DNA from: Litomosoides sigmodontis
Lineage: Eukaryota > Nematoda > Chromadorea > Rhabditida > Onchocercidae
Direction: 5' to 3'
DNA: 64,000 nt
Assembly (NCBI GenBank): GCA_963070105.1
Contig: OY718805.1
Span: 5,700,001 to 5,764,000 of the forward strand
In this document: positions 14,451-25,636 of the stretch, piece by piece
How the letters are laid out: the number at the start of each line of letters is the position of its first letter
How positions within the stretch are numbered: the stretch's first letter is position 1
Made by a program: the position numbers and the translations under genes
The notes under the pieces: generated by a model
What the model saw: the letters and a program-made list of their open reading frames with translations, nothing else
Told to the model about the DNA's origin: nothing
Database searches by the model: none

Positions 14451-16093
14451 TGATTTTTAAGAAAAGTCGTCGTGCTTGATATATTCCTTTTTGTTTTCTA
14501 TGATTAATAAAGTAATGAGCAGAATAATTCCATTTTTTCAGCTCTAAAAGTGATAACGTTTTTCCTAAAAAAATCATTTTTCCAATAACATTTTTGCCCT
14601 CTAGATTAGATTATCGTTTTGAAAGCCAAAGCTTTTGATGATTTTAAGTAACTGTTATTTTATTCACGAAAATCGGAAATGGTTATGCATATCATTTCCG
14701 ATTGAGTTTTTTTTCATAAATATTTTCTTAGGTATTATTATCAAACTTACAGAAGCTATCGAAGTATTATTTGTGTACTCATTCCAACCTCTTTACGTTT
14801 TAAAATAAATTTGTGAGAGCTGTATTCATGTAATGTTTCGCTATGTAAAAGATTTTCATAAACCTCTATGTCACAGCATATTGTACAACTTCTGAATGAA
14901 ATTAATGGCTAAGGTTAATGGTTTCAAATGGAGGACGAGCATTGAGGCTTGGAAGTTCGTGTGAAAATGGTAAACTTTTTCTGGAATGGAATCGATGACT
15001 GAGCGGGTTCACTTAGGGGCTAATCAAAAATGTGGCACACGCGGGAGTGGAGTTCTTGTATGCGACGCTTCCTCGTAACATTATTATTATTTGAAGCAAA
15101 CTTCATGTGGATGTCAACATCTTTCGTAATTCCAATCTGCTGCGCATACAGATCGATTCGTTCCATTCTACTCAACAATGAATCACTTATTGACGTAGTT
15201 TTCAGAATCTGCGATGACTTCACCTTTCCAGTAGGATGTAGGGCAGCGTGTCGTCACATCTGCCTGATCTGAAGCGAAATAAATGTCTGAAGAGCACTGA
15301 AGTAGTGACTAGTGCCTTGAAATAGATAACTGCGAAGGTTAAAGCAAACGTATTGGGAATGTTTGCAAGTGTAGGACCTTTTGGAATCGTTTTTTGTTTC
15401 ACTAACTTGCTTTTTCTGCCATTTTGGATACACAACTCGTGGGGGATGCCCTGCTACAACCATCAGTGGACTAGTGGGTGCCTCACTGGAAAGCTTTGTG
15501 GGAGCATTTTTTTGGTTTCCCAGAAACGATTGTTTTCATTGATAAAATCTCCTTTCTTTCCAGAATCTTTTATTGCAGATAAATCGAGTGACTTGTTGAA
15601 CGAAGTAAGTTTGGGGCGGGGTGTTGTCATAATGAGGACTGGATGGTGTCAAATCGTTGTTTGAGTGGTGGTTCCTGAGACAGTGGTAAAAGTGGTTGTT
15701 AAGTGTTTCTCGATGGACGGTTGAGCGGGTGAATTAGGAGTTGCACTTCTAGTATAGCTCCTAAGATTGTTGCTTTCAACTCTTCGTCGTTCTTGTTCCG
15801 CATATTAAAATTAATCAGGTGTGGTGTGCAATTCTGGAAGTATTAGTGCGTGATATTAGGGAAATGGTGTAATAATGGCAAATTATATCCAGTGTGCTGC
15901 TTATAGAGACGGTTGCCAATCTAGAGGTCAATTTCATCGTAGATGATTTTTAAATGTGCCTCATACGCAGTTTATTTTGTCTGCCTGACATAATTATGAT
16001 TTCTCTCTTATAATTAAGAGTTCATGGGAAATGATGACCAGAACTGTTAATTTTGTTGTACCTCGTCTGGAGTAGTTGGTAGAAGATACTTCT
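14451..16093. other. Intergenic region between ROD and GPATCH3
   Basis: This holds the ROD polyadenylation signal (14506-14511) and no gene I can support. Several overlapping open frames of 66-103 codons occur on both strands at 15020-15664, in a stretch that looks somewhat richer in GC than its surroundings. None shows a recognisable domain, a consistent start, or splice sites that extend it. A weak acceptor-like TTGGTAG lies at 16076-16082, just before the GPATCH3 start, and could serve trans-splicing. Positions 14571-14645 resemble the last ROD intron (14188-14255). Confidence 0.6.
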
Positions 16094-19000
16094 ATGTGCA
16101 ATTTAAAGATGAGTGGGATCGAAGAACCTCAGCCTAGTACTGCTCCCTCAACGGCAAAGAAAGCTGCATCATCAGTGCAGGGTATGTTTTTGCTTCTTAC
16201 GATGCACTTACTACGCAATCCACGGTCTTATGACTTTATTGGTTTCAACTTTAACTTTGTCCTACTACTTAAACTACCGTTTGTTACTGTTTTCCTGTAG
16301 TTCTTTTCTCGTCTTATTAGTAAGGCATTACTGGAATATCGTGTTAACTCTCCCTACACACTGGGAAAAAAGTCTCATGAAATATTTGTTCGATGAAAAA
16401 TCAATTAAAATTGTTGAAAACCAATATCGTTGTGTGTTTGTGCTTAAATTGGCCATTAATTTACATTAATTTACTAAAGCTACGATTTCCTAAATAATGT
16501 CTGAAATTTTGTGTTACTCGGAGCTTTGTAAAATTTTGAAAATGAAAGATTTTTATTTATTTGTTTGACTCTACTGGCATGAAAAGTAAGGTAGTTTTAG
16601 TAGAAATTAGCTGACAGTTCAGTTCACTTTTAGTCATTCATCCACTCGTAAAGCACTTTTTTTTGTTTTGAAGCTTACGCAATTGTCCGTAATATTCCGA
16701 AGGCCTATCATGCAAAACATCTGCGGTATTTCTTTTCACGTGATGTCGAAAATGAACGATTTCTTTGTTTCCACTATCGGCATCGACCCGAAATACATGT
16801 AAGTTAGATTCGAAAAGAACATTTACTGAAAGTTTTGATTATCACGTTTTGTGACGCCTTTAATGTCAAGGAAGCAAGTGCCGTATTTCAGATTAGTAGT
16901 AATGCAGATAAACTATCAACTTCAATGGGACACCAACATTTTTGCTGTATTATTTCATTTAAAAACGAGGAAGATCGAGCCGCATGCATCAGACACTACC
17001 ATTTGAAGTTCTGGATTGATGAGAAAGGGCTTCAAATGCCGCTAAGATGCTTTATTTTTCCTCTGAAATCTTGCGAGGTTGTTTTTAAAATCGTTTCAAT
17101 TTTCTCTATCGGTATTTCTGATTATTATTGCTAGCATTATAACTAAAGAAAGACTCACATTCTTTAATTTTGTTCTCCCCCCCACTCCACTTCCCCTCCC
17201 ACCTCCCCGCTTTGTGTTCCACCAATTAATACTTTATATCACCTTTTTTTTTAACTCTCAAATTTTATTATAATTTATTCGTTTTGGGGCCTTATCTGCT
17301 CATTTTTCTTTGACTGCTTCAGCTTGGCAGTTTTTTTTGCATCCTTGTTCTAAGTATGTGATTTCTTCGTTCCAGATATCAAACGATAGCAGTCAAATGT
17401 CGGCAAATTCAGATTTTCATTCTCTTATTGAACTCAAACCACCAAGTCTTATGCCTTTCGGAAACGTTGGTACGCCAACAAAATTTTTCTTCGAACAGGT
17501 AGATATTTAAGAAATGCAAAATTTTGCGAAATCCTAAGCAATGCTGTTTTTCTTGCTAACAGTTGATTTTAGATTCGTCTTTGTAAATTGCCGCCAAGCA
17601 TTTTTAAAAAGTTGGGTATCAAAGCAAAAAGGTGTGTGGGCAAGTACGGCGCCGTTTATTTCGAATATGACCAAAATAAAGAAGCTATTGTTGAAGGTTG
17701 CGAAGGTGCTGCATATTATCTCTTTATTATTTATTTGTTTTTTCTTATTGGTTCATCAGCTTGTAAATATGCTTTTGGAAATAGAAGCTTTAGGAAAGAA
17801 CATCTAATTCAGAGTCGATTCACAGTTATTTAAAATGTTTTGAGATGTAAACAAACTCCTAAGACAATTCAATGCTGTACGAATGGTGAATATTCTGTAT
17901 TTAATAGTAGTTTGATCATATTCTATCTTTAGAGGAAACGATTTCATCTTCATCTGCGGATCTCAATTCATGCACTCCGGAATATGCAGTTGATAGTAAA
18001 TTTGAGCTAGAAAATAACGCTAGACTAGAAGATAACGATGATCTTTGTGAAGAGTGGGAACGGTAAGTTTGCGGTTTTGATTCTTGGAGGAACAGTGTTT
18101 CAGTGAACAGTGTTCCCTGTGTTTCACCTAAGTTTGTGTTTTTACAATCTTGTAATCTAGTAGAATTTATTTAAATTTTGATTGGTTTAAAAATTCTACT
18201 TATTTTTCACTAATGAAGGGAGTTATGTCTCTATTGAACAGTGACATTATATTTGTTGTAGTCACGAAGCTCTTCATGATGATGTTACTGAACAAGAACG
18301 TATCAAACCAAGAAAGTATGAGACAGAGCAAGAGGTAACGTTTCGGAAGTATATCATAATTATGTCCGGACTCATGTGCATAGCGAAGAGTCAGATTTTT
18401 TATCCAAGTTATGATGAACGCAATAACTTTATGAAAAAGTCGATGTTTTTGCAGGTGACGTGGGAGAAGGGAGGACCAGGTCTTGTTTGGTACACGGACT
18501 CATTTTTTTGGAATGAATTAGAAGGGACAGATACCGATTGGAAATGGGCTGATGATTGGGACGTTGATTACTCCATTTATTATGATCGGAAAACTGGTGA
18601 TTTAGATGCAAAGCAGTCAGTGGAAATGATGGAAGATCAAAAGTTGAGGTGAGAGAAAAGATTTTGCAATGACTTTTGCTTTCATGTTTGTTTTGACAGG
18701 TGTTAACTCATATTCTATCTTTAAGCTCGTGTCGATTAGTCATAGATTAAGTTAAGGTTTTGCTGACTTAGTTTCGAAGAATTTTTGAGTTTTTCTACCA
18801 ATCAGGGCTATTGGACTATAAATTGTGATATGAAAAAATGAAAGACTTCCATTAAAAGATATAAGGGAAATTGGTGGAGATGGGTAGTGGTAGAATTGAT
18901 AAGGGAAACTAATTGTGAATTCATAGATTTTTTTCCTTTAATCGATCTAACTGTTGATGAATTTTCATATAGTATTTATTCAGTCTTTTTCTTTTTGAAG

Positions 19001-19786
19001 AACGCATGATTAGTTTTGTGTAAAATTATTGAAGATTTTTCTTATTTGTCCTCACTAATTACAGATCTGGTGAAGTTGTCCATTCAGTTTTCAAAAAGAA
19101 GTTTAGAAAGAGACATTACGAAGCCATTGAGAGGCCTTCATCCGCTATCGGGTTCGGTCAATTTGAGGTTCATACTAAAGGAATCGGCAGTAAAATCATG
19201 AAAAGGTCTTCATGGGAATTTATAAATTAATATCGTCTAGTTTCTAAGGAAAGAAATATTTATTGTGCTTTATTTCAGTTATGGTTGGTCTCCAGGTTTA
19301 GGTCTTGGTCCACACAATTCGGGACGTCTTGAAACTGTTTCAGTGCAGATGGAAGAAGTCGGCTGTACTCAAACTGGTAATGAAAGAAAGGGCTTAGGAT
19401 ACCGAGGTGAAAAACTGCGACGAACCGGTTTCAACAAACCAAACGATCACACAATCGCTACGAAGTGCATTTTAATATTATGATAGGCACTTTAGTAGAT
19501 GTTCAATGAAATTAAGCTAAAAGTTGCTAAAATCTACTTCATAAGTTGAAAAGTTTATGCGACATATAAATTATGCTATATACAGAAAAATATGGATACA
19601 AGCTAGGTATTACCTCTCAAAGCAGTTAAAAGGACATTCGCATAGGATTGTACGCTTGCTTTGCTACGCCTGTTACATTGCTGTTGATATTTCAGGTATG
19701 ATCAGTGGGATTTCGTGGACAGTAGCGATTCAATGAGTAAAGTTCTTAGAAGAGAAACACCGGATGTAATGAAATTTCGCCAATAG
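16094..19786 (+). CDS. gpatch3: G-patch domain-containing protein 3 (GPATCH3 orthologue)
   Basis: The complete model has exons 16094-16181, 16674-16798, 16892-17077, 17376-17498, 17573-17705, 17933-18062, 18262-18334, 18455-18648, 19065-19205, 19279-19464 and 19696-19786 (TAG). They sum to 1470 bases, so 489 aa, with every phase consistent; human GPATCH3 is of similar length. An RRM-like N-terminus (about 30-133) carries FLCFHYRHRPE, a GPATCH3 hallmark. An acidic middle leads to WEKGGPGLVWYTDSFFW and ADDWDVDYSIYYD (about 289-335). Then HTKGIGSKIMK introduces the G-patch (YGWSPGLGLGPHNSGRLE, GLGYRGEKL; about 385-445). The protein ends with a tail in VMKFRQ. G-patch proteins usually bind RNA or activate DEAH helicases; vertebrate GPATCH3 was linked to innate signalling, which need not apply here. 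A start at 16109 (second ATG) is equally possible. Confidence 0.93.
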
Positions 19787-20396
19787 TATTCCAGCAACAG
19801 CATTTTAATTTTACTTTCGGTCGATTTTGTGAATTGTGTTTGTTTAAAATGAGATAAACTATTTTTGGGGTTATGAAAATCCGTGTTTTTCGTCATTATA
19901 GTATAAGTTCTTGTTAATTCACATTCATGTCATAAAAGTATTATTCCTCCAGAAATATCAGGTTCAGAAAAAATATCAAATTTTAATGGTATTTTTTTGA
20001 AAAAATTAAAAATTCACCTTGAAAATCTCGAAAAATGCCTGAGCAGGTATCCGTATTTTGCAAATAAATTTTTTACTATTATTGTCATTCGTTGTGCTGT
20101 TATTGTTATAAAAGACTTTCATTGCATTTTAGATTTCCAATAGAAGCTAAATTTGAAGGGTCTAAAATAGAAATAGACTAAATATAAAATAGTTTTTTTC
20201 GTGGAAGAGGAATTACTCCCAGGAAAAGGTATCTGATTTCTATTTTGTTTCTGTTGTCGCTCTTCTCGATGAGAGCTTCAAATCATTCCTGATATATGTG
20301 GCATGTCTGATTTTAGGTTTTTTCTCCTTTAAAACTAGACGAAATCACATACTTTATTAAAAAGTTTGCAGCATCAACAGCTTATGTGATTTAGGA
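19787..20396. other. Intergenic region between GPATCH3 and the fucosyltransferase
   Basis: AT-rich, with no open frame worth reporting. A possible polyadenylation signal for GPATCH3 (AATAAA) lies at 20063-20068. A pyrimidine-poor acceptor (TTTGCAG) lies about 30 bases before the fucosyltransferase ATG and could be a spliced-leader acceptor. The 610-base gap is wider than a typical nematode operon spacer. Confidence 0.55.
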
Positions 20397-22537
20397 ATGA
20401 TCCAATCACGTTTTCGGATTTTTATTGGACTTACTACTATCTGTTTTTTCTATTTTTTGGTTTCGAGAGTGGTTCTGGACATATTTTTCTTTCGTCATCA
20501 GATGGTTCGGTCTGCTGTTTATTCACATGAGCAACAAATTGTAAAAGTGAAACAAAGATTGATGCTTATATGGACAACTTTCTTTAATAAAACACCGGAA
20601 AATCGTTTGGAGCTTATGAATGAATGCCCCGATTTGAAGGTAAGCTTTCATCTACTTTATAATGTAAAGTCTGCCATCAAAAAGAGGAAGACGTGGTATT
20701 GTGGGAAGCAAATGATGATTTAGTCAAATCGATGATGATTTTAACCGAAAAACTTGTTGATACTGATGTATGATTGTAGTTCTTTATTGTTTATTTAGGA
20801 TAAGTGTGCTATTACGATGGATCGATCTTCAATTGATAGCGCCGATGCTGTCATTTTCCACTTTATGGCTGGAGATTTTAGCTTAAACGATTTACCGAAA
20901 AAGAGGTCTCCGTCGCAACGTTATGTATTCTTAACGATGGAAGCACCTCCGAATTATAAGCTGTGGCGGAGGGATACACTACATGCGCCTCGTTCGTTTT
21001 TCTTGTTATTATGAAATAAAGTTGTTATTGTTATGTTATGTTTTTCTGTAATTATGGAATAAAGTTGTATTCACCCGTCCAGATCATGAAGGGGTGAAAC
21101 ATTAGGGAGTCTTTTCTATATTTAAGTTTTGGTTATGAATATAATTCAAAAACATAGTATAACTAAAAACATAGTGCTTTTGTGATTCCTTGCTTCTTGC
21201 CTGTTTGTTTCTGTGGTCTTTTATTATTTTGCTATGAACATAGTTGGAATATAATCAAATGTCTAATATATTTTGCAGGTGATTTTTTCAACTGGACAAT
21301 GACATATCGATATGATTCAGATGTACCGTGGGTTTATGGAGGTTATTGGATTAGTCCAGAAATAAATAAAGGACTTGGTTTTAAACCCGAAAACCTGCCT
21401 TACGATGAGAAAACAATATTAAAAAACAAAAGTAGCGCAATATTTTGGTTGGTGTCGAACTGTAATACAATTTCGAAACGAGAGTTAGCTGTTGAAAAAC
21501 TTGGAAAGTGAATTTTCATTGCGTTTCTCAAATGTCTAAAAATTTTAATTCTTTTCTCCGAAAATGAAGGAGTTCTTTTCTTCCTGAAATGCAATCAAAT
21601 ACATATGACTTTTATTGTTATTTAAGGTATCACTATGATTATTCATTCCCAAACCTACCTTTTAGTTAAAAAGAAACGAATTGTTAATGATCAGTTCAAA
21701 AATTTTTTTGGAAACTATTATTGTAGGTACATAATGGTGGATAAATATGGGGCATGTGCAAACAATCCTTACAAACGTGATGCATGTAAACAAGCTTTTG
21801 AATGTGAAAAAGATCTTAGTGCAATGAATTTCTTCTACATTGCAATTGAAAATACTGTTTGTAAGAATTATGTCACAGAGAAATATTTCGATCGATATCA
21901 TCTGCCAAGTATTCCCATCGTTATGAGACGGAAGATCTATGAAAAGTAAGTTCACTTTTCATAAAGTTAGTTTCATGACTACCGAAATCTCTGGCAAACG
22001 CAAAGTCACAAGAATACATTGTATACTGTATAGTTTGAGTTGAGCGATTTGTCAGGTTTTCTGATGATTCATTTTTGGTATTTATACCGCGTTAGAGCTA
22101 CTCTTCCAAGCAATTTTGAATGAATTTTAAGCTTAGTTCCGTCACGCTCCTTTATTCCCATGGATGATTTTGGAAGTGCTCAAGCTATGGCCAATTATTT
22201 AATTGCATTGATGTCCAATAAAACAGCTTATTTGGAGTATTTTAAATGGCGTCGTGATGGTTGGGTTCGAGCATACCAGAACACTGGATATAGGTTCGTG
22301 CTTCATTATGTAGAGAGATGGCCATGGAGAAATATAATGAATATTAATTTTACTAACAATTTCCGAAATGTTGTGTTTCTTGAAGTTGGTAACGCTTTTA
22401 GATTCCATTTTTGCAAGTTATGCGAAGCATTGTTAGAGGAGCGACCAACAAAAACATATGAAAATGTGGAAGAGTGGTTTCATGGGACTGCAGAATGTGA
22501 AGGATCTGAATTTGCGGAAGGTTGGAAAGAAGAGTAA
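20397..22537 (+). CDS. Alpha-1,3-fucosyltransferase, family GT10, type II Golgi membrane protein
   Basis: It transfers fucose from GDP-fucose to N-acetylglucosamine of glycans in the Golgi lumen. Exons are 20397-20639, 20799-20991, 21279-21507, 21727-21945, 22132-22293 and 22402-22537 (TAA): 1182 bases, 393 aa, phases consistent. A signal anchor spans about residues 7-32 after a short basic cytoplasmic tail. The stem and acceptor part contain Cys residues (NECPDLKDKC). GT10 motifs follow: FFNWTMTYRYDSDV (148-161), a motif like the family's ENS..DYITEK, here IENTVCKNYVTEKYF (262-276), and VPSRSFIPMDDF. The C-terminus is Cys-rich (FHFCKLCEALLEERPTKTY). The motif around 262-276 has N where many members have D before Y.TEK, as often varies. 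Candidates are core-type or Lewis-type enzymes; sequence alone does not decide. An alternative last exon lies at 22990-23149. Confidence 0.92.
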
Positions 22538-22589
22538 TTGTTTATAGGAAAAGATGGGTGATAGATTTCTGTTTCATTTCAACTCGTTT
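22377..22589 (+). repeat. Direct repeat, copy 1 (fucosyltransferase terminal exon block)
   Basis: A 213-base block repeated at 22965-23177. It begins 25 bases before the exon 6 acceptor and runs past the stop codon into the 3' region. Flanks outside the block are not similar. Confidence 0.85.
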
Positions 22590-22964
22590 TCTCTTTCTGA
22601 TTTGAGCTGCAGTTTTTTCAAAATACTTCTTCAAATTTGTATACTTTTATTTAGTGTACATTGATTGTGTGCTGTACTGTGTTCAAAGCAGTCTCTTGCG
22701 CGGTGTAATTGTTTTCGCTTATCTTGTGTTTGTTTGTTTCTTTGTCTTTGTTATTATTAACCGTCATTGTTAAAAGCATAAGCGAACTTGTTTTTCTTCA
22801 TTTATTGCATGTGTTTTTATGATATTAACTATGATGTCAATTTCTAATGCATTTGTAAATATCTATTTTCCGGCTAGATTTCTCTTAGGCATTGAATTTG
22901 CTGTTTTTCTTTCGTGAGTTTATGTCCATCTCGTTTCTTTTATCTTTTTCTTTGCCTTCTTTTT

Positions 22965-23177
22965 TTCTTGAAGTTGGTAACGTTTTCAGATTTGATTTTT
23001 GCATGTTATGTGAGGCATTGTTAGAGGAGCAACCAACAAAAACTTATGAAAATGTGGAAGAGTGGTTTCATGGGACTGCAGAATGTGAAGGATCTGAATT
23101 TGCGGAAGGTTGGAAAGAAGAGAAATTGTTCATAGGAAAAGATGGGTGATAGATTTCTGTTTGATTTCAACTCGTTT
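22965..23177 (+). repeat. Direct repeat, copy 2 (fucosyltransferase terminal exon block)
   Basis: Second copy of the 213-base block at 22377-22589. The acceptor is stronger here (TTTTCAG versus CTTTTAG), and the longer pyrimidine run before it (22935-22970) would favour splicing to this copy. Confidence 0.85.
22990..23149 (+). CDS. Duplicated alternative terminal exon of the fucosyltransferase
   Basis: A second copy of fucosyltransferase exon 6. It starts after an intact TTTTCAG acceptor (22983-22989) in the same phase (first base completes the Arg codon begun at 22292-22293). It encodes FDFCMLCEALLEEQPTKTY, then the same acidic tail, and ends at TGA 23147-23149. Splicing from 22293 to 22990 would give 401 aa instead of 393. 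The duplicated block is 22377-22589 versus 22965-23177 (offset 588). The copies differ at few sites; one of them, T at 22535 versus A at 23123, decides whether the frame stops or reads nine further residues. The only polyadenylation signals I see nearby (23208-23213, 23231-23236) lie after this copy. Confidence 0.75.
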
Positions 23178-23207
23178 CTGTTTCGAAAACCATTTAAAAG
23201 GCTAAAC

Positions 23208-23252
23208 AATAAAACGATGAAAAGTTAAACAATAAAACCATTGTTTAACTTT
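23208..23252 (+). terminator. Polyadenylation signals with a 13-bp hairpin, fucosyltransferase 3' end
   Basis: AATAAA occurs at 23208-23213 and again at 23231-23236. The second overlaps a perfect inverted repeat: arms 23221-23233 and 23240-23252 with a six-base loop, so this AATAAA sits at the stem-loop junction. This marks the likely 3' end of the longest fucosyltransferase transcript. Function of the hairpin is inferred only. Confidence 0.55.
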
Positions 23253-25636
23253 ACGATGTATCATAATAGTCCTTTTACACACTGTACTGTAATAGTACTT
23301 TGTGAAATATTTGCTCATATACACTGTATTGTCCAGGTATCTTTTTGTTTGATTTTTTTCTCATTTTCCTCGTAATTTTTACAATTTCCAGTTTCCATGA
23401 TGCTTTTATATTTCTTATTATTAGTACTCATGTTTTCTTACATTCGTGAATGCAGGCTAATTTACTATTTGAATTTACATATTTGTTTATATTGCTTTCA
23501 TTGTTTAAATTTCCATTTGATTCTGCGTTGTCGAGGTCTGTGTTGTTTTTATGACAATTTTGGCCGATCTTGTTTGAGTGCATTTGATTTTCACTCGCCG
23601 TAGACAAGGTAATTTATATGGAAGGTATATGAAGTGAATCGCAATAGAGTTGAATTTGTAAACTTCCAGATCATTCAGTACGAGTTAGTCGATATAATTG
23701 CTGCTGATTTGGTTCATTCAAGTTGTTAGTAATGTTAGTAACGCGTTATACGGTTCATGCATTCATTCGATGACTAAAACTTTCATTCTGTGTTTTTTCC
23801 TATCAGCACGACTATTCTATGACAAAAGTCTCCCCTGAGAGTTGGTAATAACGTTCTGCTACTTTTCGCATCCTTGTTGCTATTTTCAAAAATTTTCAAG
23901 ATAATTATTCCTGGCATTACTTTGTTTTTGCTCTCACTTTCATATGACTGATACTTGTCGTTCTGTGTTTGGGCAAAGAATTTACCGTTTCAACCATAAT
24001 GTCACAATCATGCATTCTGAATTGGTTAAATAATAAGTGTGTTGCTCAAGAGATAATTAAAAAACTTCAAATTCCTTTTTCATAAATTCCTTTTTGTAAA
24101 ATTTTCGGATCACTGGAGGAATTTCGCGAACTTTTAAAGGGTGGCAGATTTTGTGTTTTGCACTCTTACTGTAGATGTATTAGTCTTTGCTCTTTGGAAG
24201 TTTTCAAGACAGTAACCTTCATGTGATTTTTAGCTAAAGCACAGCTTCATGAACTTCAGCAAGTAGTATTGTATCATCATATTTATGGAATCATGTTTAA
24301 TCATGTCAGTGATAAAACAAGAGGAATATGATTCAATAATCGATTGATATCTCAGGGTGACACAATGTTTTCATCTCCACATTTTTGCCATCAACAACAG
24401 CAGCACTTCCATTTCATTTCTAATATTGACAGTAACATTTCATTTCTTGACCACGTAAAGTTATTTTAAACGAATTATAGAATTAAGTCTGAGAATGATA
24501 AGGTAGGTGCAAGTATATTTGTAGCTGGTCACGCCAGAATGAGTATAAATGATTCTGTTAATAATTGCATTGACGGTCACGAAGAGATCCATCCCATCCA
24601 CCATGAAGCGTGAAACACTTTTTCCCTCAAAAGACTAACTTAAAAAACGGAATCAAAACATCACTTCAATACTCCATGCTTTACAGGGCCCACACAAAAT
24701 CGTCTAACCAATTACGCATTTTGGAAAACGGTCGAGAATGGTTTAAGAGTGAAGAGGGCGCGATCCATGTGTTCATGTCAACAAGAAAAAGGCCTTAAAT
24801 TGAACTTTTAATATAACAAGTGTTTCCTAACAGTATCCCTTTGACATTACAACTTCTATTCAATGATACACATACACAGGTCTTATGACGACTGCTCGAA
24901 TCTACCATATAACATCATAAATTCTCTAAGAAACAATAGTGTACAGAAAGTTGCTTTCTTATAGCATTAACAAGAAAATAAGATAGCTTACACACCGACA
25001 TTTTCAAAAGATTTTTCATATGTCAAACAGGTCAGACTAAGAAGTATGGGGGAGAATTCTGCTGTTTAAATCATAACTAATTTTCCTTTCCGATCGCTTC
25101 CTATCATTATTTGTAGTGCTGAGGCTTATCATAACTTTACTGAGACTCACTCCAACATGCTGATTTGACCCCCTCACTTTGTATCCTTCAGAAAATATTC
25201 GGTATGAATACTGTAATTAATAAATAGATTATACAATTCAAAACAACGTAAGCTCAACAGACTTTCACGTAACAGGAACTGAACTATGCCATACGTAAAA
25301 GTATATAAAACATTTCAGCACGCATTTGATGGTAATTTTGATAAAACATCACCATGTGCGATAAGTTGTGCTTATTTAACACAAGAAATGCGTACATCAC
25401 CGATTGAACGAGAAAGATCAAAGCTCGAAAAGATTGCTTCCATTAAAAAAAGACGCAAGAAATATTTTTGCTCCGAAAAAATTTAGCTTAATTTCCTGCA
25501 AACTTGGAAGTATTACCAGTTCAAAAGCACTGAAAATTTCAATGAACACACTCAGCCACACACACTGTTTCCAAAAATCCAATCCTAATGTTCGTCAAAT
25601 GAAGTTTATATAAAAATCTCATTTCTATGGTGCAAA
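23253..25636. other. Convergent intergenic region, no gene seen
   Basis: Lies between the 3' ends of the fucosyltransferase (+) and the VAB-9-like gene (-). AT-rich, with only short, low-complexity open frames (for example a hydrophobic 68-codon frame at 23397-23603 without features of a real exon). It probably contains the 3' untranslated region of the VAB-9-like gene at its right end. Confidence 0.6.

Noticed and set aside
21627..21720. Possible extra fucosyltransferase exon after TTTAAG (YHYDYSFPNL text)
   Set aside because: Direct joining of 21507 to 21727 restores the GT10 text (LGKYIMVDKYG) in phase; the extra segment would disrupt it.
24610..25613. Short + strand frames (24610-24798, 25286-25613)
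   Set aside because: Convergent intergenic region; no homology-like text, and 25404-25613 is only a shifted shadow of 25286-25486.
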